Shown: positions 51,626 through 61,975 of the stretch, piece by piece
Layout: every line of letters starts with the position of its first letter
Numbering within the stretch: position 1 is the stretch's first letter
Assembly (NCBI RefSeq): GCF_000760515.2
Contig: NW_013546154.1
Span: 1-64,000 of the forward strand
DNA from: Mitosporidium daphniae
Lineage: Eukaryota > Microsporidia
Length of the DNA: 64,000 bases
Direction: 5' to 3'
Position numbers and translations under genes: made by a program
The notes under the pieces: model-generated
What the model was told of the DNA's origin: nothing
The model's input: only the letters and a program-made list of their open reading frames with translations
Databases searched by the model: none

Positions 51626-53327
51626 ATGTTCTCCTCCAACGTGATGCCCATCAAGGTTGAACGCCAATATTCACCTCCAGCTTCAAAGTATGCCAATCAA
51701 ATTCTGAGCCCTGTTGTTCTGGAAGAGGTCCCAAGAAGCGCCGAAGATGGCTATTATATGACGGAGTATTTTCGCCTGCCATTTGGAATAGCCTTGATCC
51801 CTCAAAAGAATGTGGTGATCTTTCTGTGCTTTCTAGGGCTGTTTGTTGCTTATATCATTCGGATCTGTCTATCCCAGGCCATGATACCGATGTCGATTCA
51901 CTATGGATGGGAGGAGGCCATCCAGGGACACATATTTGCTGCGTTTTATTACGGATATTTGATCACCCAAATACCAGGGGGGTGGGTTAGTCAAATATTT
52001 GGCTCAAAATACGTCATCCTTTGTGGGATTCTGGGATCTTCCGTTCTAAACACCCTGGTGCCAGCGGCCTCAAGCAATGTCCGTTTATTTATTGCCGTAA
52101 GAATGCTTACCGGCTTTGTCCAAGGTGTAAGAGGATCTCTTAATTTAAAGATAGGTATTTTATCCTTCCTGCCTTCATTTACTATCTTGTTGGGTCGAGC
52201 CGAAACACAGATCAATCGCAGTGGCGTTTGTGATTTCGGGACAGCATTTGGGGACTGCCGTAGCTCAGGGTGGCTATCCGCTGCTGGCGACGCGTCTAGG
52301 CTGGAGAGTGCCCTTTTATTTAATCGGCGTTCTTGGATTTGTTTGGTCGCTTTTTTGGGTTTACTTGATCAAGAGCAAGCCGACAATCCCAATGCCCTCG
52401 ACCACATCTTCAATCCTAATTTGCAGCTCCCCCGTCAACGATGAGACACAAGGCGGCGGCAATGTTGGCGATTTACAAGAAATATCGCCTATCGAATACT
52501 CCTCAGGCATGACAACCAAAGATTCGCTTTCGCCTTGGATAACGTCAGGAACATCCTCATTTATCATTCAAAAGCCCCCTTGGTATGATTTCTTTTTCCA
52601 TCTGTCGGTGTGGGCTTATTTTGTGCTGTTTTTCTGCTATAATTGGTCCTTTTATTTACTTGTCGCATATTTGCCCAAATACTTGGCCACCATTCTCGGG
52701 TTTTCCGCTGGAACGTCCGGAAAAATCACCGTCACCGCGTACATTGGGCTATATGCAAGCATTCTTGTTGGTGGGCGGCTTTCCGCTTCGCTTATGTCAA
52801 AGAAAAGATACAGCCCCACGTTCACTAGAAAATTGGGCGTTTTCATCGGATTGCTTCCTTCAATCTTATTGTTGCCTGCCATTGGAGCCGGCATATTTCA
52901 AGATCGCAACAGTATAGCAACTGTACTTGTCATAAGCATTGCTGCGACCGGATTTGCCCAGGCCGCCTATGCGCCTAATCCGATGGATTTGTTTCCCAAG
53001 TCACCCGCCATAGTTGCCTCGATTGGTAATTCCATCGGAACACTGCCGGGATTTCTATCCTCAATTATGGCCGGGTGGATCCTGCAGAAAGGAAATTGTG
53101 GATCTGCTTCTGAAAAGATTTGGAATGATTTACATGTTGGATCCCCGTCTCCATTCAATGCCCCTCCCATGTGTCTCACGGCATGGGGCTTGGTGTTTGG
53201 GAGCTGCGCCGCGGTGTATTTATTTGGCTTGGTAATTTGGCTTTTGTTTGCGTCTGGGGTACCAATCAGACCAGCAGCACGCTTCGGATCATCACATCCA
53301 ATGAGGGGGGCAAGTGGGCGATGCTAA
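51626..53327 (+). CDS. SLC17-like major facilitator transporter
   Basis: Encodes 557 residues with one 28-nt intron (52127-52154). There are twelve predicted spans with a cytosolic N-terminal tail of ~70 residues and a long central loop (about residues 260-315). Family blocks: LSQAMIPMSIHYGW, FAAFYYGYLITQIPGGWVSQ with the MFS motif-A-like FGSKYVI, RMLTGFVQGVFYPSCLHLL and VAFVISGQHLGTAV. SLC17 members carry organic anions or phosphate (sialin, VGLUT, fungal allantoate-type relatives). The substrate is undetermined. The start is placed at 51626; an earlier in-frame TTG exists. Splicing restores the FYPSCLH helix that would otherwise be frame-shifted. Confidence 0.85.
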
Positions 53328-53642
53328 ACGATCAAACATGGGTTCGAATAAATTTATGTATATAACACCGACTGCAGTGACAGCCCAGCACCAGTCAGTT
53401 GACCCTATGCATGCATGTACACACACACGTGTACCACAATTGAATTTAATTTCCAATTCAATAACAACCATCAAGTTTAGCCAAAATTTAAAAACTTTTG
53501 TCCAGAATGAACCATAATTTGGGTGTTCATGTTTTGCCCGGGTTTCCCATTCTGGACGGAGAACAAAATGTCCTGTGTATCTAGAGCTTATTCGGCTTAT
53601 GAATAAGTTCTTCGTAATCCGGAGATATTTCATCTGTAAAAA
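53328..53642. other. Intergenic, no gene seen
   Basis: Contains a short CA-rich stretch (TGTACACACACACGTGTACC, palindromic at its ends) near 53416. Short open frames on both strands overlap and look fortuitous. Confidence 0.5.
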
Positions 53643-54104
53643 CTATATCAATGACAGTGCATAGTGGTCCTTCAGATAGCTAATAGTGTCCCATTGATGA
53701 TCAAACGCCATAACAATGCCCTCCGTATTTATAGAGCATATCCAGGCCATAAACAGGGGCAAGTCACTTGGCGGTATTACCTCCGAAAAGGAGGCCAAGT
53801 TTATCACACACGCTATGTTGCAATTGCACACGAAAAGAGAGACGGACGTGAACAGGTCTTGTATGGAGCCTAGCTTTTGAATGATTCTGATTTTTTTCAG
53901 AATGCCGATGGACGGAGACACCAACAAGTCAGGCCCGATGGGCGCGTTTTGGTGTTGCAATATTAGGATGGCATCTGGCAAGGTGTTGCTCGCCAGGGAC
54001 TCTGCATGGCATTGCGTTGCCTTCCACAGTTGATGCACATCTGTTTTTTCAGATACAGCGTTAATTTGAAGCATAGCTTGAATGAAATTAAATTTTACCG
54101 CCAT
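53643..54104 (-). CDS. Unknown 153-residue protein
   Basis: An intronless ORF beginning MAVKFNFIQAMLQINAVSE. Its ATG lies only 5 bp after the Top3 stop codon on the same strand. The middle contains hydrophobic strands (SLFVCNCNIACVINLASF, LPLFMAWICSINTEGIVMAF) that could form a small alpha/beta fold; no membrane topology is clear. The family is not recognised. The extreme spacing means its promoter must lie in the Top3 3' coding region, or that the two genes share a transcript. Confidence 0.6.
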   Translation of the reverse strand: MAVKFNFIQAMLQINAVSEKTDVHQLWKATQCHAESLASNTLPDAILILQHQNAPIGPDLLVSPSIGILKKIRIIQKLGSIQDLFTSVSLFVCNCNIACVINLASFSEVIPPSDLPLFMAWICSINTEGIVMAFDHQWDTISYLKDHYALSLI

Positions 54105-54109
54105 GCAAG

Positions 54110-56935
54110 CTAGCAATCGCTTGGAAAATAATTTGAAAAGGAGGTATTTGACGTGCTTCCCTTTCGTCGATGGTCACCACCACTGCTGCCATTTGCGCGA
54201 TCATCGGCATGATCGTGATCATCAAGCCAAACATAGTATTTACAGCGAGTAGAAGATGCTTTCACACAAGTGGCATAGGGCCTTCCAACATTGGGGCCGC
54301 CTTTGACGTTAGAAACCTTTGCAATCAGGCCACAATTGCACTTTAATGTGGGGTCAGATAGGTCTGCAGACGCACAAGATTGATCTCTTGGCCTTTTTGC
54401 GCCATTTGCGCCTTTGAACCTGGTTTGATTTGCATGCAAATCTAAGGAACCACCACGAGTTTGTCTGGGAGCGTTTACGGTGTTTTCAACATCATCTGCC
54501 CATAAGAAAGCCCCGCAACTGGAGCCCTCTTTAAGCGAGCAGACATAAAAGAATCGGCCGGTATTTGGCCCACTCTTGCTCACCTTCCTTTTAACAACGG
54601 GAAGGTTGCAATTGCACAAATGGACAGCGTTAGCATCTTCAACATTGTCGCTGTACCCACTGGTGGGGCTAGATGTCTTGGTTGCTTTTTTCGACTTGGC
54701 TTTTGGCGGTTTGCAGGGTTTTCTCTTTTTGCCATGCTCGTCAAAGTCATCATGGTCGCTGGTGGTGTTTCGATATTCATCATCTTCATTTTCGCGCGAA
54801 ATGAAAGTGCCGGACTGCTCACTGGGCGCATCTTGTTGCCAGCCAACAGAATCTGCCTCTGCGCACATGTTTGAAAATGCCTAAATAAACTCCACATTCG
54901 CCATACATTATCGAGGAGATGTTTTGACGAAATCATAAGCTTGTAAGCATCGACAAACGCTTTGATGTAGTTTTGTAGCACAAATGTTTTCTCCAACTGG
55001 CCCATGCATACGGCATTAAGATCTTCTTCCAGCTAAAAATGTCAAAAACCCCGATACTTGTCTTCTGAGCATAGGCTTGGATAGCGACATTGAAAATCCG
55101 ATCGAGTCAAAGCCGGCTATTAAAGCAATGCCAAGGGGCGATGGTTCAAGTCTGCGATCCTTTGTCCTCCTAACATAGCCTCGTGTGATGACGGTGTTTA
55201 TATGGTCATGAATTGTTGCGTCAGTTCCTAGTATCAAGCTCAAAGAACCTACCAATTCCATTCCGATCCATAGTTGCAATCAGATCCGATTCGGATAGCA
55301 GCAGCGGAGCTGTTGTCCTTCCAGCGTCAATTTTCAATTCCTTTGGCATGATCTTTTCGTTCAGCGTAAACTTTGGGAGTGTAACTGCACTCCAAGTCTC
55401 ATATGGCTGATAAACCTCAAGATAATTTAGTTCTGTCGGATATGAGCCTGGAGGAAGAAGGAGAAAAGCATGCGATATATTATACCTTCGCAATGGAATG
55501 ACTCTTCATCTCGAATTGTCAATGTGGCAGAGGCTTTAAATCCAACGGCATCCTTTGAACAGCAGGCCAGAAATCTTCTCGTGATGTACTCGTAAATTTT
55601 GAATTCTTCCCCTTCCAACTCGATCCCGGGCTTTGTGGGATGAATGGGTGGATGTGCCTGGTCATCTTTTTTTCCTTTTCTTGGAGGCTGGAATAATTCG
55701 CTTTGCTCTGCAATAAGCCTACCAAAAGGACCAATCGACAATACCTTGCAGCAAAAGGGCCCCATTTTGGATGATTGCTTTGCTGCACAATGAGGGGCTT
55801 AAAATCAAACGAGGCTGGAAATACTTCGGTCTCCGTTCTTGGATAGCTGATGAATCCCCGGTTGTATAACGATTCGGCAATCTAAATAAACAAACAAGTC
55901 TCCCACCTTCATCAGCTTGTGGGATGAGATTTTCAAGTAGCTTGATGCAAATTTTTGTAAAGCAATCGTTGTCAGCGGATATGGCTTGCTAACGGGAAAG
56001 AAAAGTATGCAATACTATTTCGTTGTAGGGCTTTCAGCGTAGCTAGTAACAGTGGCCAATGGCGATTGCAGCAATCGCTCGAGAATCAACGTGGCAATAA
56101 GTGGGTCAAACAATCGACTCCGCCCCCATGCCAGATGAACGGTCTGGGTAGCCTTTTCGATTTCGAGCTTGATAGCCCAAAAGGGCTCTGAAATGAAATT
56201 TTTTCTTCGCCAATATTGCTCGACAACAAATCCCAAAGTGGGGAACTGGCAAGGCCCATAACTGATAATGGTTTTTGAATTTGTCCTTTGATATGCAAGA
56301 GTCAGAAATCTGGTGAATGCGCATCCAGTTCTGAGGTCGATTTCTTGTCGGACCTCGACAGCTTTGGCCTGGTTATAGTCCAGCTCTGTCAATCTTGACA
56401 TTGAATAGTAAATGTCTTTTGCAGTGACCGAAGAATATCTTGCTCGCTTGACGCAAAGATGTGTGTTGACTTGAAGACAGATCTTGGCAATACTAGAGCC
56501 TATGGCCTCTCCCTCCCGATCACAGTCGGTCCAAAGGATCAACACATCACAATTGCGAGCCTCTCGCTCCAGCGTCTTAAAAATGCCCTTGTTGTTCTAC
56601 ATTAAATATGCCAAGTGCCTGTACCTTGGAATCGTACTTGGATAAAAGCGGGGCGTAAAGAAGTTGCAATGGATCCACTTTTTGCCAATTTGAATAATCT
56701 TCAGAAAAATCGAGGCTCTCAATGTGGCCAAGAACGGATGTCATTATCATGTCTGCTGCAGCACCCTCGACATTGTGATATTCAAAGTCATATACACAAC
56801 AATACTTGTTTATTCCGGGTCTCTGCAGAGTAGTGGAAACCAAAATACCCTATTCAGCTGCCCCTTGGATAGGATAAAAGCTATAGATTTCGCCATGGCC
56901 GGTTTTTCTGCAACGTTAAGCACTCGTCTTCTCAT
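54110..56935 (-). CDS. TOP3: DNA topoisomerase III (type IA)
   Basis: Encodes 859 residues with nine introns: 56823-56848, 56597-56624, 55989-56015, 55882-55906, 55719-55744, 55448-55485, 55228-55252, 55033-55057 and 54881-54906. The Toprim domain starts VLNVAEKPAMAKSI and has the metal site DCDREGE. The catalytic Tyr lies in YNRGFISYPRTETE. GKKDDQAHPPIHPTK and GIGTDATIHDHI are also conserved. The C-terminus carries two GRF zinc fingers (CNCNLPVVKRKV through CGAFLW; CNCGLIAKV through CKYYVW), as in animal Top3-alpha and unlike yeast Top3. With Sgs1/BLM it decatenates recombination intermediates. Confidence 0.96.
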
Positions 56936-57024
56936 GTAAAATGAAAATTTTCTCCACGCGCAATGAAGCCAAAAAATTGGTTTTGCAATTTCCTGTTTTA
57001 TTTTTGGCTAAAAAATACAAAATT

Positions 57025-60000
57025 TTAATCAGACACAACTGGACGTGCCCTCCGTAACGCAGAGAACACGGAAAGCCCATTTTGTATGTCTGTGACAGCG
57101 GCATGCCACTGAAGCCTTTCCCTTGATGCCATTGTGGACCGGAATTGCCTACGTGAAGCATTTTCTTCTTCCTCCTTAGCAGAGATGGATGAGATGTAGT
57201 TTAAGATGAAAAACAAAGGAAGGCAGGTTGCCCCAATCAGAATTGATGCAGCCCATTCGAGCTTTGATAAAGGGACGGTTCCAAAAACGGTGCCGCCATA
57301 TTCAACGATCAAGAATTGCCCAAGAATCGAAAAAAAAAGCACAGAAAGAGAAATATGGTTGTCGAGCATGTTTTTGAACGGGTTGAAAAAAAACTTGTGC
57401 GCAATGCTTGCCGCTGAGCCTGGAAGCGGAGGTAGGGTGCGGCATAAGATTTCATTCCATAATTGCATCATCACAAAAGTATTGAAGACAAATGTCTTGT
57501 GTGTGTCAGAAAGGAAGCTAATCATGAGTAAAAGTACGACTATCTGGAAAAGAGCCATCCCAAGAATTCGTATCCACATCCCCTTGGTAACAAGCTGTCT
57601 ATTCAACCCCTCTGGCTTTCTATCGAGAAGCTCTGGAGTGGGCCCATCTGTTGCCAAGGCAAGAGCGCCAAGGGTGTCCATCAACAAATTGACCCAAAGA
57701 AGCTGTAGTGCATTAAATGCACCCCGACCATCTGAATTCAGCAAAGCTGAAATAAATGCCACCACAACGGCAGAGATATTTACGGTCAATTGAAATAGCA
57801 AAAATTTTCTTACAGAATCTCCAACACATCGGCCCCAGCTGATGGCCTTGACGATTGAGGAAAACTTGTCATCCATTAAAATGATCGAGGAAGCTTGCTT
57901 TGCAACTTCAGTACCAGTGATGCCCATTGAAAACCCCACGTGGGCTGATCTTAATGCAGGTCCGTCGTTTGTGCCATCTCCCGTTACCGTGACTATATCG
58001 CCTAAAGCCTTCAGCTTATTTACAAGAATTTGCTTGTCTAGGGGAGAAGATCGAGACAAGACCTGAAGACGAGGCACGATCTTGTTTAACGTGGCTTCAT
58101 CAAGAGACCGGAATCTTGGGCCTTCAATGGCAAGCCCGCCTCTCATCAATATTCCAGCTCTTTTAGCAATTGAAGAGGCCGTTTCTAGAGAATCTCCAGT
58201 AACCATTCGGATGGAGATACCCGCTCTCTGGCAAGATAATACCGCTTTAGGGACATCTTCTCTCAAAGGATCTTCGATACCAACCATTCCAATGTATACT
58301 CGACTCATCTCCGATGAGTCATCGCCGGTAAAGTAATCCATACCACCGGCAGATTTACCTACACCATCATCGGGAGAATAATAAGCAAAGGCTATTGTCC
58401 TCAATCCCATGCGTGAAAGACGCCACTGTGTAGCTTTAATTGCAGCATCGTCAATAGGAACTTTTTCAACCGTTGCATGGGTAGTTGAGTTGATCGATAG
58501 CTGCATAGAGCAACTTGCCAGAATAAGTTCAGGGGCGCCCTTGATCAATATTAAGGGGGGTCTCCCAGCTTTAGATTGGTCAATCGAAACTTTCATCATC
58601 TTTCGCTCAGAACTAAAGGGAACCATATCAGCAATAACTTTTCCAGACTGGATTGAATTTACACGCTGCATGCACGGATCTTCGATTCCGAGCTTTTGGA
58701 GCATTTGCAAAAGCGCGACTTCAGTTTTTGAGCCGATAACAGAATCCTTGTTTTGGTCGCCAAGGGATGGAATTATGGCTGTAGAGTTTAGGATGATCGA
58801 ATCAACAAACAATTCCTTTTCTCTGGCATTTTCTTCGAACAAAGGAAGCAATGGGCGCAGCAGATCATCATCCTCATAGCCGGAATGGCAATTCGATGTC
58901 GACGCATCCTCGCTGATGTCCTCCTCAAATTGCCCGTAGAAATCTTCCTCCAAAGAGCCCTTGTCTTCTGAAATGACGCCAAAAGCGACGCCAAAAAGGG
59001 ATCCACCAACCACCGACATTTGATTGGTAGTCAGGGTCCCAGTTTTATCTGTACAAATGCAAGTAGCAGAGCCCATTGTTTCACAGGCTGACAAAACACG
59101 GACGAGATTATTTTCGGCCGTCATTTTTGTTGAGGCAAAAGCAAGGGTTAGGGTTACCGCCATTGGAAGCCCCTCCGGCACAGCAACCACCAAAATCGTA
59201 ACCGCTTGAATAAATATGTTCGTGATGGCTAGAATGAGATCAGAAGGGTTTGTAAGCAAATTTCGCTCGGAAATCAGCAACTTTATCAAAAGAGAGCCAA
59301 ATAAAAGCAGCGCAGAGGCTATTCCAAAATATGCTATTTTCTCTGCCAAGTTGAAAAGCTGCTTTTGTAAAGGGGTGATTGATGGAGCACCCTGCTGACC
59401 GCTACCGTCATCCATCATGGATGTCATAATTTGACCATGGAGTGAATGGCGTCCCACAGCCAGAATCAGCATCTTTCCTATGCCTTCGCAAACGGTCGTT
59501 CCAGACAATAAGAAGTAGTCGTCATCATTGCCCTTCCTGATAGGCTTTGATTCGCCAGTTAAAGAAGATTCGTCAATTACTAAAGAATGGCCGTCAACAA
59601 GTATTCCATCTGCTGGAATAACCTCGCCAGCTTCTAGAAGCACAATATCTCCAACAAGTAGGGTGAAAACTGAGACCATTTTTTCTTTGGAGTTGCGCAA
59701 GACGTGTATTTGGCGATCGGTATTCTTTTGATGCAGGGAACGAAATTTCCGATCCTTGACCCAATCGTTGAGGGAAGAAATTATCACCACGCTAAAAACG
59801 GCAGCTAAAATGGCAGCGCCTTCCAACCATTCGTGGGATGTAGCATCTGGAACAAAAAGCATCCGATAAAAGCCAATGATTAGTGAAATGAACGAGGCGA
59901 TCATTAGCATGATGAGGGTTTTATCGTGCATTGCGTCCCAAATGAATCTAAACAAAAGCTTTGACGGCGGAGTAGGGAGTTTATTTTCGCCAAAAAATAG

Positions 60001-60168
60001 AACCCTTTCACTAGAATCTTGATCGCTGAACATCAGCCCGTGGTCGGCGTTTGAGCGCAGCATATCTAGCAGGCCAGGAATGCCGCCATAATGCTCAACT
60101 TGTGAACATGACTTTTCTGCAACGAGTTTGGACAGCTCTTCAGGAGCCACCGCAGTCATATTGGTCAT
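57025..60168 (-). CDS. PMCA-type Ca2+-transporting P-type ATPase
   Basis: 1047 residues, intronless. It has ten membrane helices; the actuator loop motif TGES lies in LTGESKPI, the phosphorylated Asp in CTDKTGTLTTNQM and the hinge in TGDGTNDGPALRSAHVG. The membrane Ca site reads VAVPEGLPMAVTLTLAFA and WVNLLMDTLGALALATD. The branch is PMCA/Pmc1 (plasma membrane or vacuole) by the order N-L-V-R-x-L-x-A-C-E-T-M-G. The C-terminal tail contains a basic amphipathic helix (LQWHAAVTDIQNGLSVF then SALRRAR) resembling the calmodulin-binding autoinhibitory segment of animal PMCA. The start is the ATG at 60168. The complete lack of introns over 3.1 kb stands out. Confidence 0.95.
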   Translation of the reverse strand: MTNMTAVAPEELSKLVAEKSCSQVEHYGGIPGLLDMLRSNADHGLMFSDQDSSERVLFFGENKLPTPPSKLLFRFIWDAMHDKTLIMLMIASFISLIIGFYRMLFVPDATSHEWLEGAAILAAVFSVVIISSLNDWVKDRKFRSLHQKNTDRQIHVLRNSKEKMVSVFTLLVGDIVLLEAGEVIPADGILVDGHSLVIDESSLTGESKPIRKGNDDDYFLLSGTTVCEGIGKMLILAVGRHSLHGQIMTSMMDDGSGQQGAPSITPLQKQLFNLAEKIAYFGIASALLLFGSLLIKLLISERNLLTNPSDLILAITNIFIQAVTILVVAVPEGLPMAVTLTLAFASTKMTAENNLVRVLSACETMGSATCICTDKTGTLTTNQMSVVGGSLFGVAFGVISEDKGSLEEDFYGQFEEDISEDASTSNCHSGYEDDDLLRPLLPLFEENAREKELFVDSIILNSTAIIPSLGDQNKDSVIGSKTEVALLQMLQKLGIEDPCMQRVNSIQSGKVIADMVPFSSERKMMKVSIDQSKAGRPPLILIKGAPELILASCSMQLSINSTTHATVEKVPIDDAAIKATQWRLSRMGLRTIAFAYYSPDDGVGKSAGGMDYFTGDDSSEMSRVYIGMVGIEDPLREDVPKAVLSCQRAGISIRMVTGDSLETASSIAKRAGILMRGGLAIEGPRFRSLDEATLNKIVPRLQVLSRSSPLDKQILVNKLKALGDIVTVTGDGTNDGPALRSAHVGFSMGITGTEVAKQASSIILMDDKFSSIVKAISWGRCVGDSVRKFLLFQLTVNISAVVVAFISALLNSDGRGAFNALQLLWVNLLMDTLGALALATDGPTPELLDRKPEGLNRQLVTKGMWIRILGMALFQIVVLLLMISFLSDTHKTFVFNTFVMMQLWNEILCRTLPPLPGSAASIAHKFFFNPFKNMLDNHISLSVLFFSILGQFLIVEYGGTVFGTVPLSKLEWAASILIGATCLPLFFILNYISSISAKEEEENASRRQFRSTMASRERLQWHAAVTDIQNGLSVFSALRRARPVVSD

Positions 60169-60646
60169 GTTGAAATCGATCAATGCAATGTTAATTAAAA
60201 TCAATCACCAATTGGCCCCAATTATGGGCAACATGAAACCAATAGGAAACCAAATTTAAATCAAAATGCAAACTGATCTATCCACAACATTTAAAAAATA
60301 TTCAAATTAATTTGATGAACAAATATGTGGATCGGATCCGATCGATGTTTCAATAAATTGGATTCTTTATTTGGCAGCCGCAAATTTTTAACTATCCAGC
60401 CGATCATGGATGGCCTACTTTTGGGGCTACAATGCAGCACTGGTCCTATTTACCAGGTACCTCTGATAACTATAGCTGCGTTCCGTTTGCCGTATTGCAC
60501 CCCGCCATATGTGTCTGTCTCTGTTGTAACGCGATTGTCACATTGCCAAATTAGGGTTAATTTAATTTAATTTAATTTAATTTAATTTAATTTCATTCAA
60601 TTCAATTCAATTTAATTTCATTCAATTCAATTTAATTTCATTTTTG
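60169..60646. other. Intergenic promoter region with TTTAA repeats
   Basis: No gene. It holds the divergent promoters of the calcium pump and the DWNN gene; the last ~90 bp are a degenerate pentanucleotide array. Confidence 0.6.
60557..60640. repeat. Degenerate (TTTAA)n / (TTCAA)n microsatellite
   Basis: At least six perfect TTTAA units are followed by a mix of TTTCA, TTCAA and TTTAA units up to 7 bp before the next ATG. It resembles the AATTTAATTT box in front of other genes, expanded into an array. Confidence 0.9.
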
Positions 60647-61711
60647 ATGCTTCCCGCAGCAGCCGCTGCGGGCTATTCCTTTATCAGATACAAGTTTGCA
60701 TCTGCCAACTACTTTGATACTATTCACTGTGAAGGCCTAAGTATGCCCCTCTGGGAGCTTAGAGATGAAATCATAGCAGCCAAGAGGCTCGGCCGCCTTA
60801 TCGACTGTGATATCCACCTATTTGATGAACAGACAAAGGAAGAATATTTGGATGACAACTATTGCGTGCCCAGAAACTCGCTTGTCATAGTAAAAAGGCT
60901 CCCAAAATCCATCAACACTACGTCTGCAAACAGAGGGCTTGGTGGCGGCCGAATGCGGACCATGGCTGTGATGCAAGAATCCGCCCAGTTCGGCAATCCC
61001 AACCAATCTCGCCAAAATTTTCAAGTGCCGCTCAATGAGCAGGCGGTCGAGCAGAAGCCTATTCTTGGCACTGGGCTTTCTACGTATCTAACCCTAACCC
61101 TTTTTATCATAGGATGACCCCGGAGGTTTTATTGCATTGTCACTAATAGATAGCTTTTGGAAGAAGAAGCCCGTATTCAGGCCATGTCTAGGGCTACCTC
61201 GGAAATGTTTACAAAACACTTGGACATGCAGGAAATTCTTGGATTATCCCAGTATCGGTTCTCGCTTTATTTTTGTAGGGCAGAGCGATTTTCGACGAGA
61301 AAACCCCAACTCCAGCAAGCGTCATCGACACACCAGCCTTCAGGAAGAATTCCACATCCCAATTACATCTGCTATCGATGCGGATCAAAAGGTTTGCCAT
61401 GATCGACACTTAGTGTAGATCATTATATTTCCGACTGCACCTATGGAATGGTTCTTTCTGCCGATGGGAAGCTGCAGCCCATGCAAATGATGAAGCGCGT
61501 AACGGGAATCCCGAAGACATTCTTGGAGCAGGCTAAGGAGGAGGAGGAGTCCCCCAATGCCCGCCTGGAGACAAAAAAGCGGATGATTTCATATGACGGC
61601 TCCATGGTCTACTTTGCGCCGAACACTCGCGAATGGAACAAGTTTTCGTCAATGGCTGCTGCGGAATGCGAGGAGCCCTTTGTAGAGGCCGATGACGACC
61701 CCGACCATTAA
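60647..61711 (+). CDS. MPE1: Mpe1/RBBP6-like DWNN and zinc-knuckle protein
   Basis: About 326 residues. Introns are 61084-61112 (29 nt), 61126-61153 (28 nt) and 61392-61418 (27 nt). Between the first two lies a 13-nt micro-exon (61113-61125). A fourth candidate intron of 21 nt (in TATCG|GTTCTCGC, near 61258-61278) keeps frame either way. The DWNN ubiquitin-like domain starts SFIRYKFASANYFDTIHCEG and includes KEEYLDDNYCVPRNSLVIVKRLP. The CCHC knuckle is CYRCGSKDHYISDC, and GIPKTFLEQ follows. Mpe1 is a subunit of the mRNA cleavage and polyadenylation factor. The RING domain present in yeast and animal homologues is absent; the protein ends in an acidic tail. Confidence 0.85.
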
Positions 61712-61975
61712 TTCCCACCCTACAATTACTAAATGGACGCTTTGGCGAAGCCGCAGAGCATTTCAGCCGCAGCATGTTTATTGGTGTGCAGATTTTAGCA
61801 CCTGATCGCTTTGTCAATGGAACTTGAATTTTTGATGACCGATAATCAAATGATTGCTGCAATTTTAAATTTTTAACTGCCAAATTTGACTTAAATGAAT
61901 TATTCGGGTGCGTGACTAATTTACACCAATGAAACGCAAAATTAGTCGAATTTTGATGCATCGCATTTTTCATTA

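Noticed and set aside
59146-59158. GGGTTAGGGTT telomere-like repeat inside the calcium-pump gene
   Set aside because: It encodes the conserved TLTLA stretch of a transmembrane helix; coding constraint explains it.
57206-59731. Long plus-strand open frames opposite the calcium pump
   Set aside because: They are antisense shadows of a conserved ATPase; no motifs and poor protein character.
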